10,810 nucleotides of DNA from Chitinophagaceae bacterium (GTDB lineage Bacteria; Bacteroidota; Bacteroidia; Chitinophagales; Chitinophagaceae). A program made the translations under genes and the position numbers. The notes beneath the pieces were generated by a model, which did not search any database, was not told the origin of the DNA, and saw only the letters and a list, made by a program, of their open reading frames with translations. Where the stretch lies: positions 1 to 10,810 of the forward strand of contig JAIPBY010000078.1 of NCBI GenBank assembly GCA_021738605.1, written 5' to 3'. This document shows positions 1 through 7,044 of this stretch, in pieces (position 1 is the stretch's first letter; the number at the start of each line of letters is the position of its first letter).

Positions 1-7
1 CCATTTT

Positions 8-19
8 TGGTATATACCA
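8..19. promoter_or_regulatory. Candidate operator, palindrome TGGTATATACCA
   Basis: TGGTATATACCA is perfectly self-complementary over 12 bases. Palindromes with TGG...CCA ends and a TATA core resemble operators of GntR-superfamily regulators, including the TGGTATACCA-type sites known for hexuronate regulators, though this one has a spacing two bases longer. No GntR gene lies in the window, so the binding protein is unknown. The site is about 300 bases from the downstream start codon and could equally serve a gene to the left. Confidence 0.35.
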
Positions 20-25
20 GCATGG

Positions 26-33
26 AAACGTTT
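26..33. promoter_or_regulatory. Possible LacI-type operator core AAACGTTT
   Basis: This is an eight-base palindrome with the central CG usual in LacI-family operators. A related AAACGTTA lies at 191-198. Both sit upstream of the transcription unit that encodes a LacI-family regulator, so autoregulation is conceivable. The match is short and could be chance in AT-rich DNA. Confidence 0.2.
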
Positions 34-190
34 TTATTGTTTTTTTTGCTTTGTGCCTTCAGGTTGAATATTGAAAACACGGCTAACAGAGGAACTAAAA
101 TAAGATACTTCATGTGGGGCTGTTTCGTTGATCGTTTAATAGACGGTAATTTACATAAAAATCATACTTGTTCTACCATTGCTTTTACGA

Positions 191-198
191 AAACGTTA
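191..198. promoter_or_regulatory. Possible LacI-type operator core AAACGTTA
   Basis: This is the second AAACGTT-cored site, 165 bases from the first and 125 bases before the oxidoreductase start. Six central bases (AACGTT) are palindromic and the flanks are not. It is listed only because the unit's third reading element is a LacI-family repressor. The evidence is weak. Confidence 0.15.
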
Positions 199-322
199 TA
201 GGAAAAAAGAAGTTTTTGCTCCTTCAGTCCTGTTATTTTAACTAACTTGATACAGTATTCATCAACATTGTGACTTTTAACAATTCCGGGACATTGGCCC
301 AGATAGAAAAAAACTTCAATTT

Positions 323-1618
323 ATGAGCTCGAATCAACGCAGAAAATTCCTGAAACAAACCACTGGTGCTGCATTGGCGTTTTCTATTGTGCCAAGATTT
401 GTAATTGGAGGACCCGGGTTTACGGCCCCCAGTGACATGATCAATCTTGGTTTTATTGGAACCGGAAAACAATCCCGAAGCCTGCAGAATAGTTTTAAGG
501 AAAAAGCCAACATTGTTGCGGGTGCTGACGTTGACGCGCTCAAACTCAATTATTTCCAATCCCTTCTGGAAAAATATTATACCAATGCCAGAAAAGATGG
601 CAAAGGCCGTGATTACAAGGGATTTACTGCTTACGAAGACTACAAGGAGATTATAGCCAGAAAAGACATTGACGCAGTGGTTATTTCAACTCCCGACCAC
701 TGGCATGCTGTTCAAGCCATTCAAGCATCCAATGCAGGCAAACATGTGTACTGCGAAAAGCCACTTGCGCACAGCGTTGAAGAGGGAAGGGCCATGGTTG
801 ATGCTGCAAGAAAAAACAAGATTGTATTCCAGACAGGCAGCATGCAGCGTTCATGGAAAAATTTCAGGCATGCAGCTGAATTGGTCAGAAACGGATATTT
901 GGGAAAAATAAGTGAGGTATTGGTGTCTGTAGGCGACCCGCCCATGAAGTGTGATCTTCCTGCAAAGCCAATGAGAGCAGGCTTGAACTGGGATCAGTGG
1001 ATTGGGCCTGCCCAATTCCGCGAATTCAGCCCCGTGCTCGCCCCACCTGTAGAAGAGGATATCTTCCCTAATTGGAGAAATTATAAGGAATACGGTGGTG
1101 GGATGGTTTCTGACTGGGGTGCCCACATGTTTGACATCGCCCAATGGGCATTGGGAATGGACGAAAGCGGCCCTGTCAAATTTATCCCTTCTGAAGGAGC
1201 TGCCAAGAGAGGACTGCAAATGGTGTATGAAAACGGAATTGTCATGAAACATCAAGATTTTGGCAGGAGCAATACCGTACGCTTCATCGGAGAGAAAGGC
1301 CGTTTGGATGTAAGCAGGTCCATTCTTGACAGCGATCCTGCCAATATCGTTTCTGCTACCATTCAACCCAATGAAACCAGGCTGTATGAGTCCAACGATC
1401 ATTACCTGGATTGGCTTGACTGCATCAAAACAGGTAAAAAGCCTGTTTGTGATGTAGAGATTGGTCATAGGACAAGTTCTGTTTGCAACGTGGCCAATAT
1501 CGCTTATGCCTTGCGCCGTCCGCTGGAATGGAATCCCGCCAAAGAAAAATTCAAAAACGATAAAGAGGCCAACGCCCTCTTGGCGCCAAACTTCAGGGAA
1601 GGATGGAAACTGGGTTAA
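323..1618 (+). CDS. Gfo/Idh/MocA family oxidoreductase with Tat signal
   Basis: Predicted NAD(P)-dependent oxidoreductase of 431 residues, probably acting on a sugar, sugar acid or glycoside. The N-terminus QRRKFLKQTTG (residues 5-15) followed by a hydrophobic stretch is a twin-arginine export signal, so the enzyme is expected in the periplasm with a prebound nucleotide. The Rossmann fold starts near residue 41, with the nucleotide-binding loop GFIGTGKQ at 43-50. STPDHWHA (122-129) and the family lysine motif EKPLA (145-149) follow. The C-terminal substrate domain carries the SDWGAH...DIAQW block (263-275). The ATG at 323 is preceded by an A-rich stretch rather than a Shine-Dalgarno site and is the start that includes the whole signal peptide. 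The stop lies one base before the LacI-type regulator, so the two are cotranscribed. The family is certain; the substrate is not readable from sequence. Confidence 0.93.
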   Translation: MSSNQRRKFLKQTTGAALAFSIVPRFVIGGPGFTAPSDMINLGFIGTGKQSRSLQNSFKEKANIVAGADVDALKLNYFQSLLEKYYTNARKDGKGRDYKGFTAYEDYKEIIARKDIDAVVISTPDHWHAVQAIQASNAGKHVYCEKPLAHSVEEGRAMVDAARKNKIVFQTGSMQRSWKNFRHAAELVRNGYLGKISEVLVSVGDPPMKCDLPAKPMRAGLNWDQWIGPAQFREFSPVLAPPVEEDIFPNWRNYKEYGGGMVSDWGAHMFDIAQWALGMDESGPVKFIPSEGAAKRGLQMVYENGIVMKHQDFGRSNTVRFIGEKGRLDVSRSILDSDPANIVSATIQPNETRLYESNDHYLDWLDCIKTGKKPVCDVEIGHRTSSVCNVANIAYALRRPLEWNPAKEKFKNDKEANALLAPNFREGWKLG

Positions 1619-1619
1619 G

Positions 1620-2630
1620 ATGAATGGAATAAGCATGATCCAGCTTGCAAAAGAGCTGGGGTTATCAGTATCTACCGTTTCTAAAGCATTGGGCGACAGC
1701 CATGAAATCAGTGCGTCTACCAAAAAAAGGGTGCTTGAACTGGCAAAAAAATACAAGTACAAACCCAACCCTTTTGCCAGTAATCTACGAAAAAAGAAGG
1801 GGAAACAGATTGCCGTGATCATCCCTGATATTGTCAATAATTTCTTTGCCTTGGCAGTAGATGGAATTGAAAGTGTTACCATGTCCAAGCATTATGACAC
1901 GTTCATTTACCTTACCCATGAAAACCTTGAAAGGGAAAAAGCGGTACTGGAGCACCTTGAGTCTGGGCTTATATCCGGATTGATCATTTCTGTTTGCACT
2001 GGCCGGGAAGGTTATGCTCATTTTCAGGAATTTTATGAAACCACAAAGCTGCCGATTGTTTTTTTTGACCGGGTGCCCGATTTGCTGCAGTTTCCGAAGG
2101 TTATCTCCAACAATTATGAAAGTTCCTTTGATGCTACTGCCAGGCTGATCAAAGCCGGTAGCAAAAGGCCGGTATTGATTACCACCACTGAGCCAATGTT
2201 CACATCAATGGAAAGAAGAAGGGGGTATCAGGATGCCCTGGAAAAACATGGGATTGTTTTTACAGATGAGATGATCATCCATTGTACAGACGACATGGCA
2301 TTGAATTATACCATCCTCCGGAAAATATTTTCTCAAAAAAAACGGCCTGATGGCATTTTTGCCTCCATCGAAAAATATGCCATTACCAGTTATGAGGTTT
2401 GCAAAGACCTGAAGCTATCGATACCCAAGGATGTAAAGGTGATTGGAATGACCAATCTCCGCACGGCTGCCTTGTTGAACCCATCGCTTTCAACCCTTTC
2501 CCAGCCAGCATTTGACATGGGAAAAGAGGCTGCAGGCCTGCTGATCAAGATGATTGAGAAGAAATCTTATGCAGCGGCGAATGATATCATCGTGCTGCCG
2601 AATGAACTCACCATCAGGGATTCAATTTAA
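1620..2630 (+). CDS. LacI-family transcriptional regulator
   Basis: DNA-binding regulator of 336 residues, the usual LacI/GalR length. The N-terminal helix-turn-helix is at about residues 6-25 (IQLAKELGLSVSTVSKALG), followed by a hinge region (KPNPFASNLRKKK, about 47-59) and a periplasmic-binding-protein-like effector domain (from about residue 61, IAVIIPDIVNNFF). The block VIGMTNLRTAALLNPSLSTL towards the C-terminus corresponds to the conserved effector-domain end of the family. The frame is open further upstream, to 1461, but that part overlaps the preceding gene and looks nothing like the family. I therefore choose the ATG at 1620, one base after the upstream stop; an ATG at 1635 is a less complete alternative. 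Its position between a sugar-type oxidoreductase and uronate isomerase suggests it represses this unit in response to a sugar or sugar-acid ligand. The ligand is unknown. Confidence 0.93.
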   Translation: MNGISMIQLAKELGLSVSTVSKALGDSHEISASTKKRVLELAKKYKYKPNPFASNLRKKKGKQIAVIIPDIVNNFFALAVDGIESVTMSKHYDTFIYLTHENLEREKAVLEHLESGLISGLIISVCTGREGYAHFQEFYETTKLPIVFFDRVPDLLQFPKVISNNYESSFDATARLIKAGSKRPVLITTTEPMFTSMERRRGYQDALEKHGIVFTDEMIIHCTDDMALNYTILRKIFSQKKRPDGIFASIEKYAITSYEVCKDLKLSIPKDVKVIGMTNLRTAALLNPSLSTLSQPAFDMGKEAAGLLIKMIEKKSYAAANDIIVLPNELTIRDSI

Positions 2631-2641
2631 GCTGAGTGCAA

Positions 2642-2658
2642 CAATGCGAAAAGCATTG
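2642..2658 (+). repeat. Short inverted repeat (hairpin) between the regulator gene and uxaC
   Basis: CAATGC (2642-2647), loop GAAAA, GCATTG (2653-2658). The RNA would form a six-base-pair hairpin 12 bases after the regulator's stop. No T-run follows, so it is a poor intrinsic terminator. It could instead be an attenuation or processing element, or a protein-binding palindrome ahead of uxaC. Confidence 0.35.
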
Positions 2659-2729
2659 CGTAAATAAATTCACCATCCATGCGCTGATTGTAAAAATCCA
2701 TTGCGAAATTTAATGACTAAACCTACCGC

Positions 2730-4148
2730 ATGTCATCAACCACCAATGGCTTTATTCAGGAGAATTTCTTGCTGCAATCCTCCCTTGCTGAAAAACTCTA
2801 CCATGATGTTGCTGCAAAACAGCCCATCATTGATTATCATTCCCATCTTTCACCTTTTGAGATTGCGACCAACAGGAAATATGAGAACATCACCAGGATT
2901 TGGTTGAGCGAAGATCATTATAAGTGGCGTGCCATGCGTGGCGCTGGTGTCAATGAACGTTATATCACGGGCGATGCAACAGATGAAGAGAAATTTCAGG
3001 CCTGGGCGGAAACCGTTCCCCAGACAGTCAGGAATCCATTGTTTCACTGGACCTACCTTGAATTGAAGAATTCTTTCGGGGTAACCGAATACCTGAATCC
3101 TGCTTCCGCCTCCCGGATTTACAAGCAATGCAATGAATTGCTTTCCGGAGAAGAACATACGGCCAGAAAATTCCTGGAACAATACAATGTGGTTTACCTC
3201 TGTTCAACAGATGACCCTTGTGATGATCTTCAATACCACCATGCCATCAGGGCTGATAAAGATTGTAGTGTTGGTGTAGCCCCTTCATTCAGGCCAGACA
3301 AGGCATTTGCCATTCATGATACAGCAAACTTCCTGGACTATATCAGCAGGCTTTCAGCCGCATCAGGAGTTTCTATTTCTGACATGGATTCCCTGTTGTC
3401 TGCCATGGAAACGAGGATTGATTTTTTTGCAGCGGCAGGTTGTAAAGTTGCTGACCATGGCCTCTCGCAGCTTCCCAAAAACAATGCATTCAATTCATCT
3501 CTGGAGAATGAGCTTAAACAGTTTTTTGCAACTGGTGGGGCAAAAGTTTTTTCAGACCCGGACGCATTTGTTTTTTACCTCCTGACATCGCTTTGTAAAA
3601 TGTACCATGCCCGTGGATGGGTGCAACAATTTCACCTGGGTGCTATCAGGAATAACAACACCAGGCTCAAGCTGAAATTGGGTGCTGATGCAGGTTTCGA
3701 CTCCATCGGGGATTATGCACAGGCAGAGCGGCTTTCTGCTCTCCTGAATTCACTTGATGCAGAAGACAAACTTTCGAAAACAATCATCTACAACCTCAAT
3801 CCTGCAGACAATGCATTGTTCGCTACCATGTGTGGTAATTTTAACGATGGCTCTACAAAAGGAAAAGTGCAATATGGTCCGGCCTGGTGGTTTCTTGACC
3901 AGAAGAACGGGATGGAACAACACCTGGATATCCTATCTGATGTATGCCTGCTCTCAACCTTTGTAGGCATGATTACTGATAGCAGAAGCCTGTTGTCTTT
4001 TTCTCGGCATGAATACTTCCGCAGAATACTTTGTAACATGATGGCCAATGACATGATCAACGGCATCATTCCAAATGATGAACAATGGATGGGAGAGCTT
4101 TTGAAGAAGATCTGCTATGAAAATGCAAAGGAGTATTTTTCAATTTAA
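2730..4148 (+). CDS. uxaC: Uronate (glucuronate) isomerase UxaC
   Basis: Cytosolic isomerase that interconverts D-glucuronate and D-fructuronate, and D-galacturonate and D-tagaturonate, the first step of hexuronate breakdown. The protein has 472 residues, the normal UxaC length. Diagnostic segments of this divergent amidohydrolase-superfamily family are visible: the metal-binding DYHSHLSP (35-42), EDHYKWRAMRGAG (61-73), STDDP (159-163), QFHLGAIRNNNTR (300-312) and TDSRS...SRHEYFRR near the C-terminus. The ATG at 2730 is the first in frame and gives a normal N-terminus; no strong ribosome site precedes it. It follows the LacI-type regulator by 99 bases, enough for its own promoter, although same-strand orientation makes cotranscription possible. 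It implies growth on pectin- or glucuronan-derived uronates, but the next enzymes (UxaB/UxuB, UxaA/UxuA) are not in this window. Confidence 0.97.
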   Translation: MSSTTNGFIQENFLLQSSLAEKLYHDVAAKQPIIDYHSHLSPFEIATNRKYENITRIWLSEDHYKWRAMRGAGVNERYITGDATDEEKFQAWAETVPQTVRNPLFHWTYLELKNSFGVTEYLNPASASRIYKQCNELLSGEEHTARKFLEQYNVVYLCSTDDPCDDLQYHHAIRADKDCSVGVAPSFRPDKAFAIHDTANFLDYISRLSAASGVSISDMDSLLSAMETRIDFFAAAGCKVADHGLSQLPKNNAFNSSLENELKQFFATGGAKVFSDPDAFVFYLLTSLCKMYHARGWVQQFHLGAIRNNNTRLKLKLGADAGFDSIGDYAQAERLSALLNSLDAEDKLSKTIIYNLNPADNALFATMCGNFNDGSTKGKVQYGPAWWFLDQKNGMEQHLDILSDVCLLSTFVGMITDSRSLLSFSRHEYFRRILCNMMANDMINGIIPNDEQWMGELLKKICYENAKEYFSI

Positions 4149-4154
4149 ATTCAA

Positions 4155-5660
4155 CTATTTGCGATACTGAATCTTACTGAATGTTCTAATGCGGGAATAT
4201 ATTCCCGATGACCATTCCCATGTTGAAGATTTAGAAATGTTCGTGACATCCTTGTAAACAATCAGCTCAGCTGCAAATTTTGGAAAAGTGGGGTCAATTT
4301 TTCGTTTCATTTCAAAATGATTGTCCTCTCCAAGCTGAATAATTTTTTTCTCCTTAAATCCAAGTGCAGTTGTTTCAATCATCATCGCATGGTATTTTTC
4401 ATAGGGGATTACTCCCTGGTTGGTTTTAATCACAATTGCAATGGCAGCTGATGATAAATTGTATTTTTTCTTGTTGATATAGTAAGGGCCAACAACAGGG
4501 TATCCTAATTTCTCTAATTGATATGAAAGAATCGGGTCATGACAGTAAATAACTGTTTTGCCTTGTATATTTTCTTTCTTAACAATACTTAAAATTTCTC
4601 TCATTGGAGTATTCCAGTTGTTTTTTGTGGTCTCTCTGTGCATCGTTACATTTATAAGGCCTGCAATATTTGATATGATGATCATTGATAATGCAATCTT
4701 GACCAACTTTGTTCCATTATTTTTTGCCAATTCAATGATCCAGATAGCCTGAAATGGTTGCGCTACAACCAAACTGCGAAATCTTCCTGCTAAGCCAGCT
4801 GAGACTATTAAAATGATGGAAGAGACATAAGGCAGGGCATTTTCATTTAATTTATTTTTCAAGAGGTTTTGCAATTCAACGCCCAAAAGAATAAGGAAGC
4901 CAATGGCTGAAAATATTGCAAAAAATGTTAAGGGGAACAAACCTTGATTGCTAAATTGGCTGATGAATACCCCTTGCAGATTGCTAAAGAATGAATAAAA
5001 TTGAGTGTTTCCTGTCCTAAAATGAAAGGTTTTAAAAATTTGAAATTGTGGAAGAAACAAAATGAATATGACCAAGAATGAGAGTGAAAGGGAAATTAAT
5101 TTTCTTTTTTCAGAACCATCCATTTCTTTGTAATAAATCCATGCTAGTCCGGGTATGATGAGCATGGCAATATATCCTGTGTAAAGTAAGAGAAGCGATC
5201 CGATAATGAACTGGGTCCAGTAAATACCATTGTGTTTTCCTTTTGGTGGAAAACTAACCAATAACAATATTCCTACAAAAATGGAATACCAACGCAAACT
5301 TGTGCCCCACATCAACATCGCTGGCTGTAATCCGAGTAAAAAGAAAATGAGGATTGAATACTTTATCCCATTTCTCTTATTTGTTACATGAATAGCGTAA
5401 CAGATGCATGCAGAGAACAACAATGAAGTGATCAACCTGACTATTTTCCAATCATTAAAAAGAATGAAAATGATTTTATTGAAAATGTATGATATCGGCG
5501 GATGGGTGTCCGATGACTGAATAAAATCAATCATTTGTTTGAATGATAAGCTTTCGACAACAGAAATATTGAAGAATTCATCATCAAAGCCAATAGTATT
5601 GTACCCTACAAAGGCATAAAGCAAAAAAATAAATGGATATACGATGTAGCTATATTTCAT
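4155..5660 (-). CDS. GT-C type multi-pass membrane glycosyltransferase (GT39/PMT-like)
   Basis: Integral membrane protein of 501 residues. After a first membrane segment (about 5-20) comes an acidic loop motif FDDEFF (25-30), then SSDTHPPISYIF (49-60). Both features are typical of GT-C enzymes of the GT39/GT83 (PMT, ArnT-like) type, which use polyprenyl-phosphate sugars on the outer face of the membrane, and the acidic pair is the likely catalytic site. About ten further hydrophobic segments run to residue 340. The C-terminal 150 residues are soluble and probably periplasmic. The acceptor and the sugar donor cannot be told. The start lies 13 bases after the aldehyde dehydrogenase stop, so the gene is the last of that operon, yet it has no evident role in amine breakdown. 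Its DNA is visibly more AT-rich than its neighbours, which hints at a separate origin. It ends six bases from the convergent uxaC stop. Confidence 0.8.
   Translation of the reverse strand: MKYSYIVYPFIFLLYAFVGYNTIGFDDEFFNISVVESLSFKQMIDFIQSSDTHPPISYIFNKIIFILFNDWKIVRLITSLLFSACICYAIHVTNKRNGIKYSILIFFLLGLQPAMLMWGTSLRWYSIFVGILLLVSFPPKGKHNGIYWTQFIIGSLLLLYTGYIAMLIIPGLAWIYYKEMDGSEKRKLISLSLSFLVIFILFLPQFQIFKTFHFRTGNTQFYSFFSNLQGVFISQFSNQGLFPLTFFAIFSAIGFLILLGVELQNLLKNKLNENALPYVSSIILIVSAGLAGRFRSLVVAQPFQAIWIIELAKNNGTKLVKIALSMIIISNIAGLINVTMHRETTKNNWNTPMREILSIVKKENIQGKTVIYCHDPILSYQLEKLGYPVVGPYYINKKKYNLSSAAIAIVIKTNQGVIPYEKYHAMMIETTALGFKEKKIIQLGEDNHFEMKRKIDPTFPKFAAELIVYKDVTNISKSSTWEWSSGIYSRIRTFSKIQYRK
4192..4207. 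repeat. Perfect 16-bp palindrome near the convergent gene ends
   Basis: CGGGAATATATTCCCG is fully self-complementary. It lies inside the last codons of the glycosyltransferase gene and 44 bases beyond the uxaC stop. It could fold as a hairpin in either transcript where two transcripts collide. No T-run follows on either side, so a terminator role is only a suggestion. Confidence 0.4.
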
Positions 5661-5673
5661 TTCAATAGTTGAA

Positions 5674-7044
5674 TCAACCCCTCAAATGAAATGCCTTTGG
5701 TTGTGTGAAAGCCCTGATGCCTGCATGGGAGAGGGTTGCGCCAAATCCTGAGTGTTTTCTTCCACTCCATGGCAGGGCTGCACTGACCCTGTCGCAGCAA
5801 TTCCAGTAACCTGTGCCAGCATCTGTTGCGGAAAGTATTTTCTCTGCCCTTTTCCTGCTTGTACTGTAAACAGAAGCGGTCAATCCATAGGATGTATCGT
5901 TCATCCATTTCAAGGCTTCTTCATCATTGCTCACTTTCATGATGCCAATAATGGGTCCAAAGGATTCCTCCTGCATTATCGACATGCTGTGATCGACATT
6001 TGTCAATACAGTGGGTTCAAAGAAATAACCATTGCCTTCAATTCTTTTCCCTCCGGTCAGTAAAGTTGCTCCTTTGGCAATGGCATCTGCAACCTGCTGT
6101 TCTAGGAATTCAAGCTGGGATTGCCTGCTGATGGCGCCAAGATAAACGCCGTCTTCCAGTGGGTTTCCTATTTTCCATGACTGCACTTCCTTGACAAAAG
6201 CATCAACATAGGCGTCGTACACTTTCTCATGTACATAAATCCTTTCCACTGCACAACAACTTTGCCCATTGTTGTAAAAAGCACCATCAGCTGTGCCTGC
6301 GGCAACAGCAACAACATCTTCAACATCATCGGTCACATAAAGCGGGTCTTTCCCCCCAAGTTCACACTGGCAGGGAACCATTTTTAGTGCAACTTTTTCA
6401 TAGATGAATTTGCCTGTCTTGTAAGATCCGGTGAAGAAATATCCATCAAGCGGGAGGTTTAGCAATATCTCACCAGTTGAGGCACCGCCAATGGCAACCT
6501 GAAATGCATGGTCTGGAACACCAGCCTCTTTCAAAAGCTTTTCAATCTGCAAACCTGTTAGGGTTGCAAATTCTGAGGGCTTGTAAAAAACAGCATTGCC
6601 TGCAAGCAATGCAGGGACAAAAACATTGGTTCCCACCAAATAAGGGTAGTTCCAAGCTGATATGTTGCAAACAACACCCAGTGGTTCATAACGGATCATC
6701 TCAGTCATTCCAGCGGAGGCACTCATGATTTCTTCTACAAGGTATTTCTCGGCGTTGTTGGTCAGCCATTCTATCCTTGAAATGGATCCATTGATTTCAT
6801 TTCTCGATTGTTGTAAAGGCTTTCCAACTTCGTCAGTTAATGTTTTTGCCAAAGATTCAATGTTCGCGGCCAGCAGTTTACTGTACGCTTGTAGTATTTC
6901 TATCCTTTTTTGCAAGGGAACTGCTGACCATTCTTTTTGCCCTTCTTTTAAATTATTGTACTTTCTTTCAAGGTTGGTTTGGTCATCCTGTTGAACTGCT
7001 GCAATGATTGCTCCATTTGCTGGGTTAATGATGTTCATTTTCAT
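5674..7044 (-). CDS. NAD(P)-dependent aldehyde dehydrogenase (gamma-glutamyl-aldehyde oxidation predicted)
   Basis: Aldehyde dehydrogenase superfamily member of 456 residues, on the short side and closer in size to succinate-semialdehyde dehydrogenases of the YneI type than to the roughly 495-residue PuuC. Catalytic features are present: SAWNYP with N132, KPSE with K155, FTGS (204-207), ELGGKDP with general base E228, and GQSCC with nucleophile C263 followed by a second cysteine. The C-terminal block WSGRKHSGFG is also typical. The start codon overlaps the stop of the upstream hydrolase gene by four bases (ATGA), which implies translational coupling; a second ATG two codons later is possible. 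In this operon I infer that it oxidises the aldehyde made by the alcohol dehydrogenase to a gamma-glutamyl amino acid, before hydrolysis. Substrate assignment rests on context. Confidence 0.93.
   Translation of the reverse strand: MKMNIINPANGAIIAAVQQDDQTNLERKYNNLKEGQKEWSAVPLQKRIEILQAYSKLLAANIESLAKTLTDEVGKPLQQSRNEINGSISRIEWLTNNAEKYLVEEIMSASAGMTEMIRYEPLGVVCNISAWNYPYLVGTNVFVPALLAGNAVFYKPSEFATLTGLQIEKLLKEAGVPDHAFQVAIGGASTGEILLNLPLDGYFFTGSYKTGKFIYEKVALKMVPCQCELGGKDPLYVTDDVEDVVAVAAGTADGAFYNNGQSCCAVERIYVHEKVYDAYVDAFVKEVQSWKIGNPLEDGVYLGAISRQSQLEFLEQQVADAIAKGATLLTGGKRIEGNGYFFEPTVLTNVDHSMSIMQEESFGPIIGIMKVSNDEEALKWMNDTSYGLTASVYSTSRKRAEKILSATDAGTGYWNCCDRVSAALPWSGRKHSGFGATLSHAGIRAFTQPKAFHLRG

Larger units (their letters stand above)
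1..322. other. Gene-free upstream region of the oxidoreductase gene
   Basis: This AT-rich stretch precedes the first clear gene. The only reading frame of any length (64 residues, from a TTG at 7) has no recognisable motif and I do not accept it. What can be seen is a perfect 12-bp palindrome at 8-19, two AAACGTT-cored sites at 26-33 and 191-198, T-rich runs at 31-48, and an A-rich stretch just before the ATG at 323 that is typical of Bacteroidota translation starts. No convincing TTG / TAnnTTTG promoter pair was found by eye, so the promoter is not placed. A divergent gene could lie to the left of the window. Confidence 0.6.

Noticed and set aside
31..48. T-rich run as an intrinsic terminator of a gene left of the window
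   Set aside because: The palindrome at 8-19 is AT-rich in its centre and separated from the T-run by a further 11 bases, so the hairpin plus T-tail geometry is poor.
7..201. 64-residue reading frame with a hydrophobic stretch at the left edge
   Set aside because: It begins at a TTG inside a palindrome, has no recognisable motif and lies in AT-rich DNA. No independent support for coding.
1461..1619. Upstream extension of the LacI-type regulator reading frame
   Set aside because: It overlaps the oxidoreductase gene, and its translation does not resemble the family. The helix-turn-helix begins properly after the ATG at 1620.
851..1888. Long antisense reading frame of 345 residues on the - strand
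   Set aside because: It lies across two well-identified + strand genes and its translation shows no family motif. It is a shadow frame.
2581..2590. Palindrome ATGATATCAT
   Set aside because: It lies within the coding end of the regulator gene, is short, and is readily produced by chance in AT-rich sequence.
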